Positions 53,859-62,739 of a stretch of DNA of 64,000 nucleotides are shown here, piece after piece. The notes below the pieces were generated by a model. That model was not told where the DNA came from. It worked only from the letters and a program-made list of their open reading frames with translations, and did not search any database. Origin of the DNA: Planctomycetaceae bacterium (lineage in GTDB: Bacteria > Planctomycetota > Planctomycetia > Planctomycetales > Planctomycetaceae); contig JAKFWC010000023.1 in NCBI GenBank assembly GCA_021732975.1, positions 434,001 to 498,000 of the forward strand. The letters run 5' to 3'. Within the stretch, counting starts at the first letter, position 1. Every line of letters begins with the position of its first letter. Both the position numbers and the translations under genes were made by a program.

Positions 53859-54506
53859 TCATTGACCGGGGGCTAAGACGTATTCGATCTCGCATCCGAC
53901 CGGACGGGTTTCTGTGATGTCGGGTTTTTCGCCAGATAACACAGCGGTCAGCGCGTCGCGCAGATAGTGCGATTCGACTTTCTTCTCGTCCTTCGCCTGA
54001 TCGTCGATCGCGCCCATATAGACGATTCTACGATCCGCGTTCAAGACAAAGACCTGTGCGGTTGTCGTGGCTCCGTACTTGCGGCCGAGGTCTTGCGTGA
54101 GATCCTGCACGTAGGGGTATGGGTACTGTCGATCGTGCGCCCGCTGTTGCATCTTGTCGAAGGAATCCGCTGGGTGCTGGCTGACCGACACCGTAAGGAA
54201 CTTCACGCCACGGTTTGCAAAGTCAGCAGTCAACTGCTTCAACCGCGGTTCATAGCCGTCCATCACAGGGCAGCGGTTGGAAGCGAACACGACGACGATC
54301 GCTTTGGCTTCCGTCCACGATTTAAGGCTGTAGAGTTTGCCGTCGACCCCGCGCAAGCCGTTCCACGCCGGGGCCGCGTCGCCGACGCTGAGCTGCCGAT
54401 TGAACTTTCCCGCAGCGATGGCTGTAGAGATTGTGCCGAGCAACAACGCCGCGCAGAGCAGTCCTCGTGTCCGAATTGATTCGGCAAAGCGGCCAGCGGT
54501 CGTCAT
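53859..54506 (-). CDS. Secreted redoxin with single peroxidatic-type cysteine
   Basis: 215 residues with a signal peptide (to about residue 32, AIAAG). It is an AhpC/TSA-redoxin fold: VGDAAPAWNGLRGVDGK, then IVVVFASNRCPVMDGYEPRLK with C79 in NRCPVMDGY, where thioredoxins would have CxxC. Only the one cysteine is present at the active site. This NxCPV form is common among planctomycete exported redoxins. Its ATG overlaps the stop of the upstream gene (ATGA), so it is the last member of a coupled gene run. Confidence 0.8.
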   Translation of the reverse strand: MTTAGRFAESIRTRGLLCAALLLGTISTAIAAGKFNRQLSVGDAAPAWNGLRGVDGKLYSLKSWTEAKAIVVVFASNRCPVMDGYEPRLKQLTADFANRGVKFLTVSVSQHPADSFDKMQQRAHDRQYPYPYVQDLTQDLGRKYGATTTAQVFVLNADRRIVYMGAIDDQAKDEKKVESHYLRDALTAVLSGEKPDITETRPVGCEIEYVLAPGQ

Positions 54507-55972
54507 GGTTTGACCTTCGGAACGGCGGGCTCATCGGCCGCGGCGGCACGCAGTTCAGCGACTTCTTCCTTTAGCACTGTCAGACGATCGTCGCTGAGGT
54601 AACGATTCACCAGTTCGCCGGTTTCGTCGGCCATGCGGGCGATCCGTTGTTCCGATGTCCGGTCTTTCTGCGTGCGGGCTTTGGCAATCGCGAGGACACG
54701 AATCGCATTCACGCGGTCCAGAAAGCTCTGTGGGGTCGGTAGCGCATTCAACTGCTTCAAGCGGGTATCAACATTCTCCCATTCCGCCTTTTTCGCCGCC
54801 GCACGGGTGATGGCCATGAGGGCCGTGCGGGTCGCGACGAACGACACCAGATCGCTTTCCACGAGCTGCAGTTGTCCTTCGACCTGCAACCGCAAACGGT
54901 CATCCGGCAGCATCACATCGCGGTGATCTTCTTCGCCCGGGATCACGGGCAACCGTGCCAACAACTGCCGTCCGCTGGAAATGCTGAGCCACTTCAACCG
55001 CGATGTGGGATCGCGCTGCACGGTGATTTTGCCGAAGCGGTCGGTCAACTGGCGACTCACTGTCGGCGGATGTTCGTCATCGATGGGGAACTGATCGACC
55101 TGCGATTGAACTTCGTGGGCGGCGAGCACTTCTGGGGGCGACGATTGCCGTCGGAACGTGATCGTCGATGCGCTCCATTGCGGACGGGCGGCGATGGCAA
55201 CGAATTCCACTCGACCACGCGGCTTCAACGCCAACGGGCTGCGGAACCCGCTGGCAATTCGGGCTTCGCCGCGACCGTCGGTCAGTTTGTCGGCAATGAG
55301 ATACGTCCACGGTTGAGGCACGATTTTGTCGACCGATTGATCGCGCTTCCGCAGCACAATCCACGGTGCGAATGCCTCGCCCGGTTCGATGAGCGGTGGC
55401 AACCCACTCTCCACGCCCAATCCGGCAGCCTGGATCTGCAAGCGCACCGTGGCATCGTCGATCTTCTGCCAATGTCCGCGCGGCCGAAAGAGTTCCCACG
55501 CCGTATCGGCAATCCGCTCCGGCAACTCGCGTGGGTCCATCGCCACAACTTTTCGCAACGGACTGAGCGCCGAGATCAACGGTTCCCACACGCGGACTTC
55601 GGCCGATCTCACCCCCGCAGCGGAATGCAGCCGCACGAGGTAAATGAAGTCCGTCGTGTCGTTCTTCAAATGGAGCTTGGCCGTCTCGGTTCGTAAATCT
55701 CGCCACGCCGATGGACTTGCCCATGCCGCTCCCGGATCGGCAGTGAGCGAGACATTCCATCGAGAGCCGACACGCCGGCGAATCGCGGCTTCCAATTCGG
55801 ACCGCAAAACTTCTACTTTTAGGTCGGCATCGTCCGGAGCATGTACCTGCATGGCGACCGAATACGGCACGTACTCGATCGGGATCACCACCGGCGCGTC
55901 CTGCGCCGCACACCGTCCGGCAACAGTCAGTGCGAGGATCAGAAAGCAAGCCATTCGCAATGACGATCGCAT
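54503..55972 (-). CDS. Secreted protein of unknown family in coupled gene run
   Basis: 489 residues from the ATG at 55972, which shares one base with the upstream stop (TGATG). A signal peptide (MACFLILALTVAGRCAAQ) precedes an alpha/beta region with a repeated Asp/Arg-rich pattern (LRSELEAAIRRRVGSRWNVS), a beta-rich middle and a C-terminal helical coiled stretch (LTVLKEEVAELRAAAADE). No motif is recognised. It lies between the SBP-like gene and the redoxin gene. The ATGA to the redoxin gene is at 54503-54506. Confidence 0.7.
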   Translation of the reverse strand: MRSSLRMACFLILALTVAGRCAAQDAPVVIPIEYVPYSVAMQVHAPDDADLKVEVLRSELEAAIRRRVGSRWNVSLTADPGAAWASPSAWRDLRTETAKLHLKNDTTDFIYLVRLHSAAGVRSAEVRVWEPLISALSPLRKVVAMDPRELPERIADTAWELFRPRGHWQKIDDATVRLQIQAAGLGVESGLPPLIEPGEAFAPWIVLRKRDQSVDKIVPQPWTYLIADKLTDGRGEARIASGFRSPLALKPRGRVEFVAIAARPQWSASTITFRRQSSPPEVLAAHEVQSQVDQFPIDDEHPPTVSRQLTDRFGKITVQRDPTSRLKWLSISSGRQLLARLPVIPGEEDHRDVMLPDDRLRLQVEGQLQLVESDLVSFVATRTALMAITRAAAKKAEWENVDTRLKQLNALPTPQSFLDRVNAIRVLAIAKARTQKDRTSEQRIARMADETGELVNRYLSDDRLTVLKEEVAELRAAAADEPAVPKVKP

Positions 55973-58374
55973 CACGGCACCTCCGTCGGATACCACGATT
56001 GCACGGTCCACCGATCACAATCCTGATATGGGTGCATTGGTCGTAAGGGCAACGCTCCGACGCGACGACGGAAGATCGTGAACTCGTCGACTTCCCAGAG
56101 CGGCAGATACCGCGCTTCGGTCAAAAACTCCTGCTGCAACCGCTGCAGCGTGCGCATCGCCGCGGTCCAATCCACGGCACGGTCGAGTTCCAGCAACTCC
56201 TCGCGCACGGGATGCGGAAACGGCGCGATCGCCGCTTGTTCTGTGCGACCGACGGGAGAAAGGAGCGGCCACAAATCGGCAAAGGGTTCCACCACCCGCA
56301 CCGTACGATATGCCAGATCCCAGGGTGAAGATGGTTCGGTCACGATCTCGACCGTCAAACCGGCACGTTTCCAGGCCTCAAGCATTGCAGGCAAAGCGCG
56401 ACGCACGCATGTCTCGGAGGGGACCACCATCCGCAACGTCGGCAGCTTGCCATCGAGTTCTTTTTTAGAGGTCGCGACCAATGCTGCCGCCGTCGTAGAA
56501 TCGTACGGCGGTTGAGCCAGATCGCGATGGTAGCCGTACGATGTGGTGGCGAAGGGGCCGGTGACCAATCGTCCCAGCGTGCGGTCGGCTCCGTCCAGGA
56601 CTTGCTCGTGGAGGATGGCTTCCCGCGGCAGCGCCTGCTGCAATGCCCGTCGTAGTGGTGCCGAGCGCGTCAGGATCGATTCGGGATGGACCAGAATGAG
56701 ATGCGTGCGCGGCAACGCGGATTGCAACATGAAGAACCGCGAATCGTTCTGAAATCCACGAATATCCCGGAACTCAACCGTCGGGACGGCATCGACTTCA
56801 CCCCGCAGCAATCCCTGCAGCGTCCGGTCCCAATCGGGGTATTGATGCTCGACGATCTCGGTCAGGTGCCGTGTTTTCGATTCCAGACGCTCGGGTCGCG
56901 TCCGTACGAAGACGGTTTCCGCATCAGTTTTCCTGGCGAGATGAAAGCGCTGCTGGGCGACATCATCCCACGCGGCGGGATCCATGCCTGCATTCCACGA
57001 GCGGGTCGCATCGCCGAGCGGAACGGAGGTCCGCAGCCAGGCTTCCAATCGCAAGGGGATCCGATGCAGCCGCATGCGAAGTTGCTGTGGCGACGGAGCC
57101 TGCACTGAGGCGACTTGTCCCACCCAACGGTCATCGTAAGCGGGTGACTGGGGATCCCAACGGCCTTGCAACGCGTCGGCGATCAATCCCGCCGAGAGAA
57201 CTGGTCGCGATTCCCATTCCGCGCGGCGGGGGCGCATCCAGAACTCCCATTCGCGGCCGAGGTCGCGCGGCTCCCAGGTCTCAAAGTACGCCGAGCGATA
57301 CCGCACTACGCCGTCCACCAGCCGCTCGGGTTCAAACAGCGCGACCGTTCCCAGTTCGCGGCGACGTTCGGCATTGCGATCGGCAAATGGATACGCGGGG
57401 TGATCCACGGGTTCCCACAAGCCGACGCGCAAACGGGGATAACGTTCAACGAATTGTTTGTGTGCGTCTTTGAGTCCCGCGAGTTCAGGCCACGCGCGGG
57501 CTGCGAGATCGCCGTGCGTCAGTGCGTCGCGCTGTCGACCGCTTTGCGCATCAGTCCGTGCGGCGGCGAGTTCTTCGCGAGCACGATTCATCAGATTATC
57601 GCGCCATTTTGCGGCGACCGGATGCTGCGGTTGCAGCTTCAGCAAGCGCGCCAGGTAGTGTCGCGAACGACGATAGTCTGCTGCCTGAAATGGCGTTTCC
57701 ATCAACGGCTCGGCAACTTTTCCCAGCAGTGCAGAGAGATTCGGATATTCCGGAGCGAGCGGCTGCAATTGCTCGATCACCACCAACGCGGTTTCATTCC
57801 GTCCCGCTTGATGATGCAATTCGGCCTGCACGAACAGGCAACGCTGGTAGTACACATCGAGGTTCGGCCAATCGTGCTGTCGGCGCTCGACCACCGTGAG
57901 AAGATCGTAAGCGAGAGCGACGTTGCGTTCATCGAGCAGTTTGGTCGCGCGCTGCAGAAGGAGATCTTCAAAATAGACGATCTTTTCGATGTGTTTGGTT
58001 TCGATGAGGTAGTCCGGATCAATGCCGCCGTCGATGAGCGTGAGCCCGATTCGTTCGTACTCATACAGCTTTTTCGTGCGGTTTTCCGGGCCGATTTCGC
58101 TCGGTTTCGACTTGACGATCTTGTCGTACTGCTCTTTGCGAATCTGCAACGTGTTTGGTCGCGGAGAGAGCGGTTCGACGATCAATACGTCCTGATTGCG
58201 GAGTACAACCCAATCCCGCGGCCGGTCGCGAAGCAGCGACTCCGCCGACGGCAACGGTAGATCAATCAGCTTGGGCAGCGGCGGTTCTTCTTCTGTCGTC
58301 GCCGGTGGCGGGGCTTGTCCGTAGGTCGTGCTGAGGCTGAATAGCAGGATGACTGTGGCGGCGCATCGGATCAT
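55972..58374 (-). CDS. TPR plus oligopeptide-binding-like (SBP_bac_5) protein
   Basis: 800 residues. A signal peptide ends at about TYGQA. The first 300 residues hold helical repeats (LLQRATKLLDERNVALAYDLLT, YYQRCLFVQAELHHQAG). From about 310 it resembles SBP_bac_5 peptide-binding proteins: HYRSAYFETWEPRDLG-like, SLQGLLRGEVDAVPTVEF, LPRTHLILVHPESILTRSAPLRRALQQALPRE and YLPLWEVDEFTIFR. The binding-protein fold appears without permease or ATPase genes nearby. The ATG overlaps the FHA-propeller stop (ATGA, 58371-58374). It may bind peptides as a sensor or as part of a complex. Confidence 0.65.
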   Translation of the reverse strand: MIRCAATVILLFSLSTTYGQAPPPATTEEEPPLPKLIDLPLPSAESLLRDRPRDWVVLRNQDVLIVEPLSPRPNTLQIRKEQYDKIVKSKPSEIGPENRTKKLYEYERIGLTLIDGGIDPDYLIETKHIEKIVYFEDLLLQRATKLLDERNVALAYDLLTVVERRQHDWPNLDVYYQRCLFVQAELHHQAGRNETALVVIEQLQPLAPEYPNLSALLGKVAEPLMETPFQAADYRRSRHYLARLLKLQPQHPVAAKWRDNLMNRAREELAAARTDAQSGRQRDALTHGDLAARAWPELAGLKDAHKQFVERYPRLRVGLWEPVDHPAYPFADRNAERRRELGTVALFEPERLVDGVVRYRSAYFETWEPRDLGREWEFWMRPRRAEWESRPVLSAGLIADALQGRWDPQSPAYDDRWVGQVASVQAPSPQQLRMRLHRIPLRLEAWLRTSVPLGDATRSWNAGMDPAAWDDVAQQRFHLARKTDAETVFVRTRPERLESKTRHLTEIVEHQYPDWDRTLQGLLRGEVDAVPTVEFRDIRGFQNDSRFFMLQSALPRTHLILVHPESILTRSAPLRRALQQALPREAILHEQVLDGADRTLGRLVTGPFATTSYGYHRDLAQPPYDSTTAAALVATSKKELDGKLPTLRMVVPSETCVRRALPAMLEAWKRAGLTVEIVTEPSSPWDLAYRTVRVVEPFADLWPLLSPVGRTEQAAIAPFPHPVREELLELDRAVDWTAAMRTLQRLQQEFLTEARYLPLWEVDEFTIFRRRVGALPLRPMHPYQDCDRWTVQSWYPTEVP

Positions 58375-61300
58375 GGCGACGCCTCCATCATGGATGAGAG
58401 GCGGTAGACCGCGCCGTCGATGGCCACGGCGTAGTCATCGTTGTCGATGGTGACGAGTATCCCCGACAGCATTTGTGGTATCGTTTCGCGATGCAATTCT
58501 TTTCCCGTTCGCCAATCGACCGTCACGACGACACCGTGGCTGGTGGCAAGGCAAACGCGATTACCGCGGACCAACGGTCGGCCCACGATGCGCAGATCGG
58601 GGAGCGGCAAGTTCCAGCCGTCGGCCGCGAACTCTTTCAGCGGGATGCCGTGCAGCATGCCGGGCGACCAGGCCAGCGCGAGTTCATCGGGAATGGCGTC
58701 GCATCCATAGGCTCCGGAAGGCAGCGCGCGTGGGGCGGTATCGTCGAGAGTTTGGGCGTTGAGGCGGTGTAATGCCCCGCTTTCATCGAGGGCGATGAGC
58801 CACTCGCCGGCTTGTCGGAAGGGCCCTTGCAACGGGGGTAAGTCGATCGCGTTTGACTCGGCTAGATGTGGAATTTCGCCCGCGCGAACCTGCAACTGCC
58901 GCCATCGTCCGGAGGCATCGCCGATGAGCAAATCGGTTCCCGAAAGTCGCAGCATCGTTGTCCACGGCGATGGACTTCCCGCTTGCGCGGGCACGCGCCA
59001 ATCATCGAACTTCGTGCCGTCTTTGAGAGGTTGGACCGACAATCGTCCCGGCCGCACGAAGACCCAACCGGCATCGAGCAGCACCGGCGGCAACGCCAGC
59101 GCTTCCGCGAGCCGTTGGGGCTTCCCCACGTTTCCATTCGCGTCCACAACCCACCATTGCGGCGGCTGACCATTCGCGACCACCACCACGCGACCATCGT
59201 GCAATCGTTCCACGAGCAGAGGCGTATCGAGATTGAGGGGGAGTTCCAGTTCCTCGAATGCGCGGGCTTCAACGCCGGGTTGCTTCAAACGAGCCGTCGA
59301 CAACCGAAAGACCGAACCCGCGTCCGTGATTTCGATCAGCGTGCCGTTCTCACTCACGATGGTTGCCAGCGGTTTTCCGCCCAGCACCGTCCGCCACGTC
59401 CCGGCGAGTTTCTCGCGATCGATGTTGGAGAACGTGACCGCACTCGCTGCGGCAGTGCGACGACCGACAAAGAAGTTCTCGAGGGCGGCTTGCAGCGGTT
59501 GTGATGTGATCCCGACGGCCACCGCACGGGTATCCATCTTGATGCTGTCAGTGCCGAACTGAAAACGACGAAACGCGGTGCTGCTCATCCAGAACTGCTG
59601 ATCCGGTCCCAGGGTCACATGCAGTGGACCGCCATAACCCTCCTGCACACGGTATTCGCCCGCCGGGGAAAGGGCCGTACGATTCGGTTCGTCATCGACG
59701 GTGAACGCCGCCAGACGTTCACCCTGCGTGGGGACCACGAGTTGTGCCCCGCGCAACACGGGGGTGTCGTAAACGCCGCCGCGGATCCTCACGGAACTTT
59801 CTTCCACGAGTGGTTTGCCGGGATCGACTTCGCGAAAGACTCGCAACCGTGTGCTTTCGGTCTGATCGTGATCGCACAAGAGGACCAACCGGCCCATCGC
59901 CACAATGGGCACACGCACGCTTCCTTCGGCGTGATCGGTAAACGTCACCGCCTGGCAGGCCAGCGGGTGCGTTGACAGCGAGTAAACCAGCCCGCGCATG
60001 CCACTGAGCAGTAACGTCTCTCCATCGGACGACAACACCGGTGCCGCGGCGAGTTCCTGCGGGAAGTTCATCTCCGTGAAGATGTGTCCCGATTGCAGGT
60101 CGAAGCGCACGAGTCGTCCGCCGCGCGTGGTCAGATACGCCATGTCGCCGTGGATAACGGGAGCTCCGCGCGGCTCGTGTTCCAGGCGTTGTTGCCATAA
60201 CGCCCGGCCGTTTTGCGCGTCGCACATGACCAGTTGTTGCAAACGGCGGTCGAACATCAGGACGGACGGTTTCGGTTCCCGCAACGCCATCGGAAAAAAC
60301 GGCGTCCCAGTCCCGATCGGGCGTCGCCACACAACATCACCCGTGACCGTATCCACGGCGTAGCATACATCGGCAGCCAGTACCAAGGCGATTTGTCCGA
60401 GCGATGCCTCATCCGTGCGCGAACGCGCATGGACCACGGGAAGCACGGCCGCAGGTGTCGAATCAGGTTCGAGCGGTTGTGCGTCACGGTCGATCTCTTT
60501 CGCCACGACGGCCTTCTGGGCGATGTCGAGCGATTGCTTCACCAGCGGATCGAGCCGTTTGTCTTTCGCGAACTGCGGATACTGTCCGAGCAACGTCTGC
60601 CGCGTTGCCAACGCGGTGATGGCATCACCGGCGGCCAGTGCGGCGGTCATCTTGTCGAGGGCCGCTTCCAATGCATGACGTTTGACGATGGCGCCACGGG
60701 CGCGGTCCGAGGTTTCGTGAATCTGTTTTACGGCCGCCGACTCGGGTGAATTCGGCGGCGTGGAGCGCTCCATGAGTTGCAACGCTTCCGCGGAAATCGC
60801 CAGCAGTTTTTCGTCCGCCGCCGACTCCGCGCCGGACACCGAACCCACTGAGATTTGTTCAGCAAGATCGCGTACGATTGGCTGCAGGACATCGGCGTAA
60901 TCGGATGATTTCCGTTGACTGCTGACTAGTTCCTGCAGATTTTTCCAAGCGGCTTCCCAGCGTGGCGGAGCGGCGGACAGTTCCCGCTGCACGAGGGCCT
61001 TGCCAACAGCGACATCGGCGGCGTGACGCTGTTGGCTGCCAGGGTACTCTTTGCGAAATTGCTCGAACGCCTCAATGGCTTGCGTGTATCGTCCCGCCGC
61101 CAGTTCTTTCTCACCGGTGGCGAATAATCGGTGTTGGGACTCACGCCCCATCAGAAAATAGAGTGTCGCGGCGATCATCAGAAGCACGATCGTGATCGTC
61201 GATAGCGTGAGAATCAGTGGCGACTTGAAGACCTGCTCTTCACCGGGACGCCGCGGCACACCGAGGACATCGCGCGGCGCCATCGCCACAATTTCCGGGA

Positions 61301-61787
61301 CGATTTCTCTTGCATGACCACGTTTGAGCGGCTCCCGATCTTCCGAATCATCAACGGAGATTTCCTCTGAAGGCTCAACGTAGACCGGGCCGTTGAAGAG
61401 CGAGGGTTCTTCCGCTTTCGGCGGTGGGGCGGGCTTACGTTCTTCCACAACCGCCGGCTTCCGTTCCTCGACTGGCTTCTTGGCCGGAGGCGGAGCCGGG
61501 CTGTCATCGAGGAAAATCGCGTCCGCGCTGCCGACGCGGATCAGGTCGTCATTGCGCAGCAGCGCATGCGCGACGATGGTGCCGTTGACTTCCACTCCCT
61601 GCGCGGTAGCCGCGGTGATTTCGTAAGCCGTCTTGTTCCAGCCGATCCGACAGGCCAGCGCAGGGACGCCGAGATCGTCGATGCACACGTCGTTGAAAGA
61701 CTGTGCCCCGAGCGTCAATGGCGAGGCGCGCTCGAGCGTCCGATTGACGCGGCGACCGTCGGCGAAATGAACCTGCAGAGTCGGCAT
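58371..61787 (-). CDS. FHA–membrane–PQQ-propeller fusion protein
   Basis: 1138 residues. An N-terminal FHA-like domain (residues 1-95) is followed by a Pro/Glu/Lys-rich linker, a membrane helix (SPLILTLSTITIVLLMIAA, 189-207), helical TPR-like repeats (about 215-300 and on), and a long PQQ-like propeller (about 460-1130: VTGDVVWRRPIG, NGRALWQQRLEH, DWRTGKELHRE). The FHA lacks the usual GR...SxxH residues (LGAQSFND and ACRIGWNK replace them). A cytoplasmic sensor with a periplasmic binding propeller is the natural reading. It is coupled by ATGA overlap to the SBP-like gene. Confidence 0.7.
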   Translation of the reverse strand: MPTLQVHFADGRRVNRTLERASPLTLGAQSFNDVCIDDLGVPALACRIGWNKTAYEITAATAQGVEVNGTIVAHALLRNDDLIRVGSADAIFLDDSPAPPPAKKPVEERKPAVVEERKPAPPPKAEEPSLFNGPVYVEPSEEISVDDSEDREPLKRGHAREIVPEIVAMAPRDVLGVPRRPGEEQVFKSPLILTLSTITIVLLMIAATLYFLMGRESQHRLFATGEKELAAGRYTQAIEAFEQFRKEYPGSQQRHAADVAVGKALVQRELSAAPPRWEAAWKNLQELVSSQRKSSDYADVLQPIVRDLAEQISVGSVSGAESAADEKLLAISAEALQLMERSTPPNSPESAAVKQIHETSDRARGAIVKRHALEAALDKMTAALAAGDAITALATRQTLLGQYPQFAKDKRLDPLVKQSLDIAQKAVVAKEIDRDAQPLEPDSTPAAVLPVVHARSRTDEASLGQIALVLAADVCYAVDTVTGDVVWRRPIGTGTPFFPMALREPKPSVLMFDRRLQQLVMCDAQNGRALWQQRLEHEPRGAPVIHGDMAYLTTRGGRLVRFDLQSGHIFTEMNFPQELAAAPVLSSDGETLLLSGMRGLVYSLSTHPLACQAVTFTDHAEGSVRVPIVAMGRLVLLCDHDQTESTRLRVFREVDPGKPLVEESSVRIRGGVYDTPVLRGAQLVVPTQGERLAAFTVDDEPNRTALSPAGEYRVQEGYGGPLHVTLGPDQQFWMSSTAFRRFQFGTDSIKMDTRAVAVGITSQPLQAALENFFVGRRTAAASAVTFSNIDREKLAGTWRTVLGGKPLATIVSENGTLIEITDAGSVFRLSTARLKQPGVEARAFEELELPLNLDTPLLVERLHDGRVVVVANGQPPQWWVVDANGNVGKPQRLAEALALPPVLLDAGWVFVRPGRLSVQPLKDGTKFDDWRVPAQAGSPSPWTTMLRLSGTDLLIGDASGRWRQLQVRAGEIPHLAESNAIDLPPLQGPFRQAGEWLIALDESGALHRLNAQTLDDTAPRALPSGAYGCDAIPDELALAWSPGMLHGIPLKEFAADGWNLPLPDLRIVGRPLVRGNRVCLATSHGVVVTVDWRTGKELHRETIPQMLSGILVTIDNDDYAVAIDGAVYRLSSMMEASP

Positions 61788-61816
61788 AGGCGGAATGACT
61801 TGGGAAAGGAGACGAA

Positions 61817-62722
61817 TTACTGCTGATGCAAGACCTGGCGAATCACCTGGAAAGCGTACCCGGCCCCTTGGGAAATCACGATGAAATAGGTCCGTTTAAT
61901 CTCGCGTGCGGCCCGGTTGCGATAATCCCGCTCGAGGGTCGCCAGTTGGCCTTCCACTTCCTTCGGATAAAACTGAAACAACGGGGCATCGCCAGGAACA
62001 TTCACGCCTGCCTTGCCGAAGAGTTGCACGTCGGCGAACCGGCGTTCGCCTCCTTGCCACGTCATGAACAACCGCTGTTCGTCCGATCCCCGGGCGATGT
62101 ACCGCACGGCGGGTTTGTTCTGCGACATCTGCGAGAGAATTGCCAGACGGCCATCGGCGAGCAACGCTCCTAATTCGATTTTGAAGAAGTCGAGCTGCTT
62201 CGCGTATTCGTCCAGGCTCGTCTGGCTATCAAACCGGACATACCAGCGCTGATCGCGCGGGAGGCCCCCCTTACCGGTCCCAAAGCCGTAGGCCCGGCGA
62301 CCCGTTCCTTTGGCGCTCCCCTTCTGACCGACGTTTTTTGTCCCGCCCGTTTCAAACTGCTGTTGGGTGGGAGCCGATGCCCCCGCGATGTCGGACAGCG
62401 ATGTCGAGGATTCCAGCGACTCGGCGATTTCCAACCGATCGGCGGAGATTTCATCGGCCGGGGACGCATTGAAGACTTCTGGCCCGGGAGCATCCACGCG
62501 CAAGGTTTCATCGATCGAACCATCGAGGAATCCCCCGGGCAGATCGACCATTTCCACAGGGACGGCGATTGCTACGGGGACGGGCCGCGTCGACGCCCAC
62601 AACAATATGATGCACACACAAATCACCAGCAGCACGAAAAACGCCGCGATCACACCCGCTGCGGCGCGGTCATACTGCGTGACGCGAAGGACCGGCGTGG
62701 GCGTGCTGGATGGGGACGACAT
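61817..62722 (-). CDS. Single-pass envelope protein of unknown family
   Basis: 301 residues. One membrane helix (about 21-43, AAGVIAAFFVLLVICVCIILLWA), then an acidic linker and a Gly/Ser/Thr-rich stretch (TGRRAYGFGTGKGG). A periplasmic domain follows with SQTSLDEYAKQLDFF, LADGRLAILSQMSQNKP and QLFGKAGVNVPGDAPLFQF. Topology resembles TolR/TolA-type proteins but no conserved aspartate in the helix was found. ATG at 62722. It is 17 nt after the HEAT protein gene and 29 nt before the FHA-propeller gene, so it belongs to the same run. Confidence 0.65.
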   Translation of the reverse strand: MSSPSSTPTPVLRVTQYDRAAAGVIAAFFVLLVICVCIILLWASTRPVPVAIAVPVEMVDLPGGFLDGSIDETLRVDAPGPEVFNASPADEISADRLEIAESLESSTSLSDIAGASAPTQQQFETGGTKNVGQKGSAKGTGRRAYGFGTGKGGLPRDQRWYVRFDSQTSLDEYAKQLDFFKIELGALLADGRLAILSQMSQNKPAVRYIARGSDEQRLFMTWQGGERRFADVQLFGKAGVNVPGDAPLFQFYPKEVEGQLATLERDYRNRAAREIKRTYFIVISQGAGYAFQVIRQVLHQQ

Positions 62723-62739
62723 AGGGGGCGTGTTTTCGG

